Shown: positions 1 through 12,200 of the stretch, one piece after another
Layout of the letters: each line of letters begins with the position of its first letter
Numbering within the stretch: position 1 is the stretch's first letter
NCBI GenBank assembly: GCA_019914995.1
Contig: CM034132.1
Span: forward strand, 9,356,662 to 9,420,661
Origin: Acanthochlamys bracteata
Taxonomy: Eukaryota > Streptophyta > Magnoliopsida > Pandanales > Velloziaceae
Length of the DNA: 64,000 nt
Reading direction: 5' to 3'
Translations under genes and position numbers: made by a program
The notes under the pieces: model-generated
Told to the model about the DNA's origin: nothing
Database searches by the model: none
What the model saw: the letters and a program-made list of their open reading frames with translations, nothing else

Positions 1-87
1 CACTACACAGTTTCAATTGTTGTTTGAAAATTTCCGTTTCTGATATTGCTCAAAATTTCAGTGAGTTCGCGTTTGTCGTTGCGTCCA

Positions 88-2635
88 ATGGGAAAAACAA
101 GTTCCCAACAACTGGGTAATTAATCAGTGATCATACATTTGCGTTGATGCAAATTAAATTTCATGCATTCTTTCTTATGCTCTGTTTTTCGTTCTTTTGG
201 TAATGCCAGAGACTACTGCAGCTGATGATGATAGTGTTATAGCAGAGGAGAAGAGACAGAGAGATGGGCTTGTAAAAGAAACGAAAAATTTTCGTGAACG
301 AGATGATGTGATTAAAGTTTACCGCAATAATGCCGATCATTTGCTTGAGTTTGATCAACAACAACAACAGCAACAGTTGATAGATGGCAGTAGAAAACTA
401 AACAAGAATCGCTCTACTAAGACGATCGATAATTCAACTAAAGATATCGACACCGATCTTCACTTGAATCGGAGGAACACCACTGCAACAGAAACAAGAG
501 TTCAACAAGAACTAGTTGTCGTCGATACGTTGCAGAAAAAATCTTCCTCTGTTGTTGATGTTTCATTAACAGCTACTACAAACACTTCTGCAGCTTCTAG
601 TACTCTTACCGAAGGTAAAGCCAAAAAAATTTTCAAACAATTTTCTAATCTTTCCATTGTTTTCTTTTGAAATTTAACTTAGCTTTCACAAAAAGTGTTT
701 TCTTGAAGTTACCCGTGACAGAGAAAATTTCCAACTTTTGTAGGCAAATCGAACGATACTCGGAATCCAGTACCGAATTTCCGGTCGTTATGCGACTTCT
801 CCGACCGGAGATACGACATCTGCGAGATGACCGGAGACATCAGAGTCCACGGTAACTCGTCCAACGTTATATACGTTACGCCGGAAAATCAACTGAGAAA
901 CGAGTCGTGGCAAATCCGTCCCTACGCCAGAAAAGGCGATGAGAGCGCGTTAAGCGTCGTCCGGCAAGTTCATGTCAAGTCAAGCACTGAGGGGCCAATG
1001 TGCACTGCCAATCACACTGTTCCGGCGGTTATTTTCTCTAATACAGGATTCACCGGAAATCTCTTTCACGATTTCACCGACGTGTTGATTCCGTTAATTA
1101 TCACCGCCCGGCGGTACAACGGCGAAGTCAGGTTTTTGGTCACTGACTTGAGTCACTGGTGGGTCTACAAATACAGGCTCTTCTTCAAGGCTTTGTCTCA
1201 CTATGACCTTATTGATTTCAACAGGTTAGTTCATCTCGAAAGAAATAAAAAGTTGTCCGTAATTCCAAAATCCTCTCTCTCAAATATTGGTTGGATTTTT
1301 CAGCTTTGAATTTAATTTTTTATGTAAAAAATTTTACTTTTACTTTATTTCTAATATAAAGTAAATATAAAATTAAGTATAAGTTTTACGTTGAAATTAT
1401 ATTCTTAAATTTAATTTTGATCAAATACATATAAAATAATGAATCACTTCGTCGTCTGTGTTTGACAAGTCTATGAGCTTAACGTATCAGCAATGCAGTG
1501 ATTTTGAAATTTTTTTTTATATAAAGTATTTAAAAATAATTTCTATTTTTATTTAAGAAATAATAATCAGTTTTTATAATGTAAATTTTTTTACATTGTT
1601 TAAAACTTATAAAAGATTTATTAAAAATATAATTAAAAATTAAATAGTATTACAATAGGTATTTCAACTTAGATAAGTCATTTAAGGCGTGTTTATTTTA
1701 ATCTTTTTAAAATAAATTTTAAAAATAAAAAATAATTTTTTAATATTTATTTCTTTAAAAGTGAATTTAATAAATTTTAAAAAAATTATTTAAATATTTA
1801 TTTATTAAAAGTAAGTTGAAAAAATGAGTTTGATGGGGTGATAAATAAATCGGTAACAAAACTAAAAACTTTTAATTGATATCTTAAGAAGTTTTAAATT
1901 GAATGGTTTCTTAATGATTTCAGGGACGACAACGTGCACTGCTTCAAAGAAGTCGTCGTAGGCTTGCACTGCCACAAGGAGCTGAGTATCGATCCATCAC
2001 GATCGCCGGAAGGCTACACAATGGCTGACTTCACTGCGTTCCTCCGGCAAGCATACTCACTGCCTCGCGATCGTCCCCTCCAAGTTAGCAGCAGCAACAA
2101 CAACAGCACCAGAAAACCTCGTCTGTTACTCATCGCGCGCAAGCGCACTCGAATGCTTTTAAACGTCAACGAGACGATTGCAATGGCGGAAGAACTCGGG
2201 TACGAAGTGGTCGTAGATGAAGCCGATGTCAGCTCCGACGTAGCACGCTTTGCAATGACAGTGAACTCCTGCGACGTCATTGTCGGTGTACACGGAGCAG
2301 GGCTAACCAACATGGTTTTCCTTCCGACAAACGGCGTTCTGATCCAGATCGTCCCCTGGGGACGACTGGAATCGATCTGCATGCTAGATTTCGGTGAAGG
2401 CGCTAGAGATGCTCGACTGAAGTACCTGCAATACTCGATCGCCGCCGACGAGAGTTCGTTGATTGATATGTACCCAAGAGACCATGAAGTTTTCAAGGAT
2501 CCGTTGAAGTTCCACAACAGAGGTTGGGATTTGTTGAGGGAGATGTTCATGGATAAACAGAATGTTAGGTTAAATGTTGGAAGGTTTAGAAATGTTTTAC
2601 AACAAGCACTAGAACATCTAAAGAAAGTTAAGTAG
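88..2635 (+). CDS. GT61 family glycosyltransferase (putative Golgi xylan/glycan-modifying enzyme)
   Basis: Proposed exons 88-115, 210-614, 744-1224 and 1924-2635, giving 541 aa if ATG 88 is the start. The last three exons join in phase. The C-terminal 390 residues are clearly GT61 (DUF563): residues RRYDICEMTGDIRVHG, then the FHDFTDVLIPL region, and near the C-terminus the conserved SCDVIVGVHGAGLTNMVFLP block followed by IQIVPWG. GT61 enzymes are Golgi glycosyltransferases; plant members add xylose or arabinose to xylan, or xylose to N-glycans. The acceptor cannot be told here. The first ~140 residues are low-complexity, Asp/Thr/Gln-rich stem-like sequence. The 5' end is uncertain: no transmembrane segment lies in the chosen exon 1, and a hydrophobic in-frame stretch at 161-205 falls in the proposed first intron behind a stop at 155. 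An alternative donor at 61 would make exon 1 start outside the window. Intron 3 (1225-1923) is AT-rich. A polyadenylation-like AATAAA lies near 2713. Confidence 0.85.
1500..1850. repeat. AT-rich MITE-like remnants inside GT61 intron 3
   Basis: Within the 699-bp third intron are two AT-rich blocks. The first, about 1500-1640, has runs such as TTTTTACATTGTTTAAA that resemble the window's most common MITE family. The second, about 1683-1850, begins with GGCGTGTTTATTTTAATC, like the GGGCGTGTTTACC terminus of the element at 26201. Neither has clear ends or a target-site duplication, so these are decayed or only similar in composition. Confidence 0.35.
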
Positions 2636-2796
2636 AAATTTTTTAAAGGAATTTGTAATTTTTTATATTGTAATTGTTGAGCATACGTATACAAGTCCTT
2701 CGAAAATGCTTAAAATAAAAAGTTTTTTTAAGAGATAAATGCTTATTTTGAATTCTGTCAATTTGAGTTCTTATTCGATGTACTTAATAATTCACT

Positions 2797-3037
2797 ATAA
2801 TTAGAGAACGTTTTTTTTAATTGCTTTTCTAAAATAAAAAATATTTTTATTCAAATTTAAAAATAAATTCTATTTTTTATCTAAAATAATAATAATAATA
2901 ATAAATAATAATAAAATTTTACTATGTAATTTTTTTTTTAAATTTTAAATAAATTTTATAAAAATTATAGAAAGTTTATTAAAAACGTAAATTAAAAAAT
3001 TATTTTTTAGAAAAGCAATACCAAACAACCTCTTAAT
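2797..3037. repeat. MITE-like element, family A
   Basis: This AT-rich block of about 240 bp ends in GCAATACCAAACAACCTCTT, matching the right ends of the copies at 40801-41044 and 59005-59269. Its left part (TTGCTTTTCTAAAATAAAAA) matches the inverted terminus. It carries an internal AAT microsatellite at about 2890-2925. Boundaries are approximate and no clear duplication was found. Confidence 0.5.
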
Positions 3038-4420
3038 ATATACTTCTATATTAATTGAATGATGAAAATAATATATATTTATATATAAAAGTTACTAATA
3101 TTTAAATAATCAATCAATTAATTTAGTATTGCACTCAATCCATAGAGGTTTCAATGTTTGAAATAGGGATTAATAGAAGTGGTGGTTAGCTTGTGTGTGT
3201 CAAATGAGTTGGATCTAAAACTATTGTATCCTTGTTTTAATTAGATGTATAATAGCCTTAAGACTATGGTTTATGTTAGGTAGTGATAAATAAGCATTGT
3301 TAATTACTTTCCTATTGAGAACACATGGTGACAAATTGTAACCTTTCTATATGTTGATATACTAATTAATTACTTAATTAGTTGTCATGATCATGGAGCA
3401 GTTGATAAGCTTAATCATTTCGAGCAATGTTTGTAATAGAAAACAACGAGTAATTAACGGTAAATAGTTATATCAATAAATTTGTTTTGTTAAGTTTTTT
3501 TATCAAAATTTCAACTTAGTTGTGAGGATCCGAATCGGACATTGATCTAGAATAAAAATTTACTTCCATAGTGAAAAGAACACTCGCTATGATCGTGTTT
3601 TAAATGCACGAAATTAAATTTTATAAAAATAAAGTTCGGAGCGATATTTAAAATAAGTAAAATGAAATTTGAAATTAAATTTTGATATAAATAAAATTTG
3701 AAGTAAAAATAAAAATAAAATTTGAAGTGATAATTAAAATACGTAAAATAGTTGAATTCAAAATAGAAACAAATTGTAAGCCTCCGTATTCAGCCTAAAA
3801 ATGTCGGTAGATGAATTTTTCACAGCAACTAACAGAAGTTAGGTCACCTACCTTGACAATTCTGACTTAATTCCGAAAATAGATCACTTTCCTAACGTTT
3901 GTTATGAAATCTTTACACCGACAAGCGGGAAAAATAAAAATGAAATAAGAGAAAGGAACGTGTTGATATACCACATCACTGTTTGGCGCTTTATTTTAAT
4001 AAATTTTATGAAATATTTTAAACAATTTTGTGAAATTTTCTTAAAAATAAATATATAATACGTCATAAATTTATATATATATATATCTTATTTTAAAAAA
4101 TAAGTTCTTCTGAAATTTTTATCCTTTAAATTCTTCTTCACTTGCTTTCTGAAATTTACTCATTCAGTGAGTCTCACCAAGAACACTCAAACGCAAACTG
4201 TGGCACCAGTTCTTTTGATTAAGCACAGTAGATTAGAATTTTATTGAACCACGCGGGAAGCCTCAACAAAATGGAATGACTACATCAAAGTAGATTAGGA
4301 TCTTACTGAGCCAATTGCATACCTATAATCAGAATAATACTATCCCACCAGCACTCATTGAAGTTTGGCAACATATGACGAAACGTAAGCTGTAAAAGCA
4401 TAAAAAAACAAAAAAAGGCT

Positions 4421-4640
4421 TTGTGTTAGGCCTCCAAATTGGTATAGACAAGAATTAGTAGCAAAGGAGCTTCGAAATGGTGATTAAGTAAAAAACGAGC
4501 TAATCAATTTAAAAATGACCGGTAATTTGTTTTGGATTAGAGCAAATAGACACTAATTTGGTAAGCTCTATAATAATTTTGTTTTCTCGTATTAATTGAA
4601 CGCTGAAATAATTATGTGCTTATAAACATCATAACGCCAT
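4421..4640 (+). repeat. Degenerate solo-LTR-like fragment of the TRIM family
   Basis: The sequence starts TGTGTTAGGCCTCCAAATTG and proceeds through CAAATAGACACTAATTTGGT to TGTGCTTATAAAC. It matches in order the LTR landmarks of the miniature retrotransposon at 42285-42866 (TGTTGGGCCT...CCAAATTAG, and TGTGTTTATAAGTG). Only one LTR-like copy is visible, so it is a solo LTR or a truncated remnant. Its right end is unclear. Confidence 0.45.
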
Positions 4641-6201
4641 ACATAACATTGTAATATCTACTTTTGGGATGCTCCGGCACATAAATGCGTGGCTCCATAT
4701 GACCTCTCAGCTAGAGTTCTGCATTAGAAACAGGGCATCAAACCGAATTTCATGTTCCTCAAACATTGACACTCAACGTGGATAAGCTCAGCGTTAATTT
4801 TTTTATCAAAACTCTTCAACTTCAGAATTGACACTCACGTGGGAGGAGCTTGAAGTAAGATGTAGGTGATAAAAAAACAGCAATCATTGCACATTTGCAC
4901 AAACTCACCTGCCAAAGACAAAGTGAAGAAACTCAATTTCGGTTGCTAAATGTGATTTTCTTTTAATAACATAAGGCTAAAGAGAAATTGATGTATGAAT
5001 TAAAGATCTAAATTTCTGCCAACGGAACAGAAAGCCAGAGCTGAGAGGAGGCAAAAGCAAATTTGATTAAGGGATGAAGAGCTTCTCATCTGCTTGAAAT
5101 GGTCATATTTTATATTGAATAACGAATGTTCATATCTACTTCGAAAGTACATTCTTTGCACTAAAGACCCTCTTAATATTTGTGAAAAACAGGTTCGCAA
5201 AATTAATTTACTCTTTTATTTTTTATTTTAAACTTGAGATGCATGCAAAACGATTCATGTCGGGTTAGCACTCAGATTAAGAGCTATTCATCTGCTTTGG
5301 AGTTTGAATACAATATCTTTTTCGCTAGTCCAAGACAAAAAACTTGATAAAATGAAATTTTACTTGTGTACTACAGTCTACACAGATGTCAAACATATAT
5401 CAAGAGAGTAACAAGAAAATGTTCAGAAACTTTCACTGGCAGAAAGAACAGAACCATCCAAGTTATCTACTTCCCTCATTGTTATGCATAGAAAAAATTC
5501 TAAATAGAGAAAATGTATCGCTGTTTTAGTTAAAAAAAGCTAGGAATGTGTCCGTGTTGCCAGAACTGTATATCTGTAATAAACAGTTTAAGCACAAGTC
5601 CAAAGGCCAAAATCGACCACAAAATATCTCTCAAGATTCTGAAAGTTACCTCTTATTTGTACAGTAAGCATCAATAGTTCTCTGATTTTCCAAGCCACCA
5701 TCCAACACAGTCGAAACTCCAAGGGGCATATGCTGAGTTCAGTGAAGTACTGAAGTACCAAGATGTGTCCAATAAATGAATCATGTACATGTACAATTAA
5801 CAGTATCTGACATGCATAGAAGGTAATAATTCTATTCTAGTATAGATTAACCAGTACCATCTTCCTCCACAAAAAAGATTTTGATGATTGCTTACCTAAC
5901 CTGATGGAGCTACAAGCCTATAGTTGGATAAGTATACCTATTTTAATCAATACTTCCATTAAAATTGGATAAGTTACCAATCAAACTGTAACCTTATGCT
6001 GTATGCTGCTGAGTTTAGCTGTTCTCCGGAGCCCATGTTTCGTGTATCACCCTTTATAAAATGGACCAGAGGGACCTATAGAAGACCGGCCTCCGGAAAA
6101 TCAAAATTACCAAGAATTTTCAAGCTTCAACTTCATATGTGAAATCTTGATAAGCTCAGGAACCAAGCAGCAAAGATAAGTTAACAACTCTATTAAGTAA
6201 G

Positions 6202-9200
6202 CTACGCCTGCCTATGATGCCTTTTCTTGCTCCTTTTAAGAAGTGCAGACATGTGGTCTACGTCTCGATCACTCGATGAGCGCCCACCCACCAGCCACTC
6301 AAGTGCCTCGGAAGCTGCATCTTTCTCAGCTAATTTTTTATTGCTGCATGGTTGCCCAACAAACTGCATGCCATTGAACTCGACCATTGCTCTAAACTGA
6401 CTGTTTTTCAGCTGCTTAGTCTTGTAAGTAGGATTATCATGTCCGGCTCTGGTAAGCAACGTTTGAAGTTGGCCCTTTGCATTAACTCCAACTCCATCTC
6501 CAGCAGAACTTGAGTGAAGTAAGGACTTCAATTTCTTCGGTTTTAATTCCTGACGGCCAAAGATGAACCTACCATTGCATGGATCTTCTGTAACAAGCAA
6601 GCGAATGGCTGATAGGAGCTCTTCACTAATTTCAATGTCCATTTTAGGATTTAGAAGCTGTTTTTATAAAAGCATAGTTAGTCATTTGAGCTGAATAATT
6701 AAAATCATCTCAACAGAAGCATCTCAAAAGATAATCGAATAATCAAACAAACTATTAAAGATTAGCAAGGCATTAAGACCACTAAAGGCCTGGGTTCAAG
6801 AAAAATTATTGCTAAGGACCATGATTTTGGTTACAATTATTCCCATGGAACACGATTTTGGTTTGCTTTCTTATTACACCCAAATTACAGTCAGATTATT
6901 CTTGTATAAGCAACGGAGATTACTTGTGAATGATCCAGCACATTAGAACCACCTATAAAATCCTAAATCTTGTCGAGAGACATGTCAAGCTGCGTCTGTG
7001 CCAAATAGGATACCACAATCGCTACAAAGTAAGTTTTTATGCAACTACAAATAGGATACAATCACACATGTATGATATGCAAGGCTGAAGAAATCCTAAT
7101 TCATTTGGAAATGAAGCTTTTTGAAGGCAATCAGACAGATAAATGTGAGGACTGTGGAGATTAAAGTACTTCATTTCTATCAAGATAAAAGGATCAAACT
7201 GCAGGTCTTTCACACTTTCAAGAACTTTTACTTCTATGCTCTATGGTCACTAGCTTGTAACATTCATAATCAAGGTTGCACATGCTCATATTTATAAATA
7301 ATTTCTAGTTGTAGAGAAATTGTACAACTTGAAAGCCAATTGAACAGCCATATTTTCAGTATAATGAAATAACATTGAGTAAAAATGGTCCATAACCTAA
7401 ATAACACTTGAAAGCCATATCGATTGACCAGGATAAGTTTTACTTACCTTGGTTTGAATCAACTCATCAAGTTCCCTTTTCAAATTCAGATAAGTTGATG
7501 CCAAATCAGGCTTCATAAAGAATTCCAGGTAACCTCCCAGCATCTTCAAATGCCCATCCTGCAAATGAACATCATTTAGAGAGGCAACATAAAAACGAGA
7601 TAAAAGAGAATAATCAAAAGATAGTACTTACAAGGCCGCCTTGTTTGATGCTCCCTCCAAAAAGCAGCAACACAGAATCAGATATAGCTGTTGAATCCCG
7701 AAGAAATACTGAATTCACCTTCACTTTCTCATTAAAGACTAGCCATGGATATGGGATCTTGACCTCACGGCCATTGACTGAACTCTGCAAAAATTTACGA
7801 GGAAAAGAGGGTTTACACTATCAGTTTACAAGGATATGCAGTCCTCTTAAACTGAAGATAGTATAAGCTTATACTGGCAGGTGTTATCCCTACAATTTAG
7901 TTCTAATTTCAAATACTATCCATAGTAAAGAAAAGAAAGGCACTCACAGTTGAAAGCATGACCGGACCATCTTCCATTGTCTTCAAAGATATTGACTTCT
8001 CCTTGTTCTGAGAATGAATTGGATTGATAGACATGCATAAAATTAAAAGATATACTTGATTTTAAAATGATACATAAGCCATAAATCATCACACAACTAA
8101 AGCTTTTAACACGTAATGTTATCAGAAACACTTTTCTCCTAACTGCTAAGTTAAGAAACATCATATCCAGAGAAAATGAGGAGAGATTGAGACGTTAGCA
8201 TAGCAAGTAGCTCAGAACTAGGCTCCACCAGGATGAAAATCATAGCAACAAATTGCTGTCCAGCATAGAGAAACTCACCACAACTGAGGAAACTCCAGGA
8301 TACAGACCGGCACATATAACAGCACGTACAACGTTCTCATCTCGGCTCCACTTGTTGCAAGATAAAGAACCTTCATCAATTAAGCCACTGTCTTTAAGAA
8401 GGTAATGGAATTGCTTACGAAGGGAATCAATGGCTTTCAACGTCTGTGCAGAAAGAAAATTCTTCCAGCAATATTCATATCCTGAATGTTCTTTTTCAGC
8501 ATCTTTCCAGCCCTCATAAGCTCGAACTAATGCAAGATGATCGCTATAGTCTCGACAAGAAAACTGAGATTTTGCAGCATCTGCAAGCTGTAGAAATATA
8601 TATCATTTGTCTGCATATTCTGGAACAAAAACGCCTTGCAGAAAACATGGAACCAAAACATAATAACAATAATAAACATGCTCAAGCTCCTACATCAGAA
8701 TGCATACAAGAGCAACGACAAGTAAGCATCATCCCACTAGGTGGCTCATCTACTTGGACCCTTTCAAGCCATTGTGCTTGTTCTATGCAACATCCTGGTC
8801 AAGCCACTAACAAGTCATTCTTGAATAGTTGACCAAGTCTTCTTATGCCTTCCAAGATTAGCCATTTAATGACAAAATGGTACACTACAATGCTTGAACT
8901 TAGAATTTTAAAAACTATTATAGCTTAACAGCACTGTTTAGTGTTTAAACTTCCAGCAACCAATAGAGGTACCATTTAAGACTGACATCACAACCATGGC
9001 TGTAATGTTACATTGACAGGAGACTACCAATTTAATTTGATAACAGATATGCAACATTAGCAAAAGCATAACTTTCAACTGGTCTAGACACAAAGGACTG
9101 ATGCACCATCCATATTGATTAAGAAGAGATAACAGAACACTGAATTGAAGAAAGAAATTGTAGCAGACTCCAGATATTTAGCTTACATCTTTCTTATCAA

Positions 9201-12200
9201 ATGGCATTAAGAATGGATCTCTGACACTTAAGCCAGCAACAACTGTCAAAATAGGATCAAGACAGTTAAAGATAGCCCCAAATATAAGCATTTTTCCTAA
9301 TTTAGGCTCCACTGGAAGCATTGCCAAGTGACGTCCTGAGAAGTAGAACGCATACATGAGTATAAGTAAGCTACATTAAGATATGGATAGATCTTACAAA
9401 AGTTAAACTAGTCAAGATTGTGATAATCTACCTAGGACAGTTAATTCTTCAGTGTCATCAAATGCTCCAATAACTTTCAGATAATCAATAGCATTTTGTA
9501 CCTGCAACATATATATTTATATGGACTTGAGGTTAAACAAAAGTCAGGCGAACCCAAGTAGTTTACATGTAATATTCTATAGTAAATGCAGTTAAGTATC
9601 AGCAAAACGGACCAATTTCTTTTGTATTAACAAGTCAGGAAATTCTCTTCAAATATCAATATGTGAAAGTAAACAGTCAAAGGAAAGTCAATCAGTATAC
9701 CGATAATAGTTCAGGTGATTGTAAGGCTCTAGATAAAAACTCAGAGATGCTTCCAAGACGTAAACTTTTAATTTGCAGACAGAGAGACTGTAGAGGTGTC
9801 CTCAAAAGTTCAGGTAATTGGTAATCGGCAAAAGCATCATAAACACACTTTGGGTAAAGGTGGTAGCACTCCCCAGGTTGAACGCGGCCTGCCCTGCCCC
9901 TTCTCTGCGAAGTAAAAAAAAGTAAAAATAATGAAAACTACAAATTCAATAACATCTGGAAACTTATGTAAAACCAAACTCTATTAAGCTAATAGTCAAT
10001 AGGCTAGTCCCTGCATAAACAAATTAAAGTAAATTTAATTAATAACTTCTCACCTGTCGAGCAGCAGCCTTGGAAATCCAAGATGGAAGCAAACAAGGTG
10101 TATTGTTCAATGCATCATAAGATGTCTCTTTTGCCTTCCCACAATCCAAGACGAAAACGACATCATTTATTGTTATGCTAGTCTCAGCCATGTTAGTCGC
10201 AAGCACAATTTTTCTCACTCCATCCGGGGGTCTATCAAATATTAACCTCTACATCCAACAAAATAGAAAGAGACAAGGAGTTATATATACAAAGCAAAAC
10301 ACCATCAATTGAAAAACGACAATAATTTCAAGAACCTGAATCTTTTAATAAAACTTACATCAGCAACCTTCCTAATGATAACAACTCACATAATCAGATA
10401 GAATGAGGTAATTTATGTTTCTCTGATGTATTCTCACAATGACAAAGTGATTGGAAAGCCATTTCAGTTAACTGACGAAGTTCCAGATCATAACAGTATA
10501 TGTGCTTAAAATCTAAAGTTTCCAGCTCCCATTGAGAAACTGACCAGCTAGATAGTAATGACTGTCCAAATATTTTCAAGTCAGTGAAAACCAAATATTT
10601 CATGGCCATTGATTGACAAGAAAAAAAACCGAGAAAGTTAGTCTACACTAGGAATACATTAATTCAATAATTAGAGAGTATGACCCTCCAGATACACTCA
10701 TCCATTTACTATCCAACTGCCTTCCAATCACAACCACTCAAATCCGTGAATCTCTAAGATTATGAGATTCACTTTCCAAAAGGCATGACCGACTTGAAGA
10801 CTACATGAAATGTGTAAGCAGTATGAAATTATGAACTGGAAACATCAGATGCTACTCATAATGGGTAAGCATATGAGTTACATAGGAGCTGAAGGATTAT
10901 AAGACTCTGAATTACATAGGACAATTAAAAGACTTATAGATGAAGTTGTGCACCTGTTCTGAGCTAGCCATGGAGCCATGACATGCAAGAAGCAAAACCC
11001 TAGAAGGATCACCAAGAAGGGGATGAGCTTGGAGCTGCTCTTTGAGAGAATTTATGTCATCCCAACCCGTCATAAAAACCAAAACAGCGCCAGTCCTTTC
11101 ATTTCGACATATGTGGCATAACAGATTTTCTAAGAGGTTGAAACCAATGGAATCAGGGTTCCAGCAAGCTAGCGACTCTCGTGTTTTTAAGCTGTAGTTC
11201 CTGAAATCAGCAGCTTCAAGAGCATCCTGAAATAGACCAGCATAAGTCTTAAACAAAACTTCAAAGAGCAAAGATAAAGATAAAGGTGGAGGTGGGGGGT
11301 GGGTGGGGGAGGGAGGCAATGCGGCTATACCTCAACAACAGAAGTGATCTGGCTTTTCCTTTTCCTAAGGGTTTGTTTTTGCATTTTCCAACTCTTCTCT
11401 TGTCCATAGTCATCAATTTGATTGTAAGGAGTCAATCTGTATCCAGTCATTTCCAGAACATTCTCAAGGAAATGTGTCCGAACTGGGTAAGTAAATCCCT
11501 GCAAAGCATTTACCAAACATCTATTGATATTATGATAAAAACTACATATGTAGCTCTCTAAAGCAGCTTTCAAGAACCATAAAACACTATAGCAGAACCA
11601 AGCTAAGAGGTGACTTGAGACACCCTAGATAGCACGTGGAATAAAAAGGTAAATACCTGCAACTAACTCAGAGAATACTTCAATTTGCAAATGTAGAATT
11701 AGCACTAAATAGTCAATGTACCTAAAAAATGATAGTCTACTTACAGGAATTTTGATCATAGGAGCTCCACCAAAGTAGGAAGAGAAGAGCTCGGCATTGA
11801 GAGTTGCACTCATTAGAATAAGCCGTAGATCAGGACGGCGAGGAAGAAGATCTTTCAAGACAATAAGTAGGAAATCTAGAGTAAAGGTGAATACAAATTA
11901 TTATATAGGAACAAATCCTATTAACAAAATAAGTACAACAAAATTGAACTAAACATAGCGTCACTCGCCAGCTTACCTTCATTCATGCCCCTTTCATGTA
12001 TCTCATCTACAATAACATGACTTACACCCTTCAAATTTCTATCAACCAGCAACCGCCTCAGTAGAACTCCAGTAGTGCAAAAAAGTAGACGAGTATCTCT
12101 GCCTTTCATACCCTCTAACCGTACTTTATAACCAACCTGCAAAAGCAATTCTAAAACTTAAAGAATATAAAATCGAGATCCATTATAATTACTCCTACGA

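Larger units (their letters stand above)
2636..6201. other. Intergenic region between GT61 and the DExH helicase
   Basis: No gene can be supported here. It holds the 3' flank of the GT61 gene, a MITE-like block (2797-3037), AT-rich unique sequence, a short (AT)n run near 4072-4085, and an LTR-like fragment (4421-4640). Roughly 4650-6201 is less AT-rich and probably contains the 3' UTR and downstream flank of the helicase on the minus strand. Short open frames here (for example minus 5000-5200) lack family resemblance. Confidence 0.6.

Noticed and set aside
2014-2694. 226-residue minus-strand frame over the GT61 last exon
   Set aside because: It is the antisense of a clearly conserved GT61 exon, with no domain of its own.
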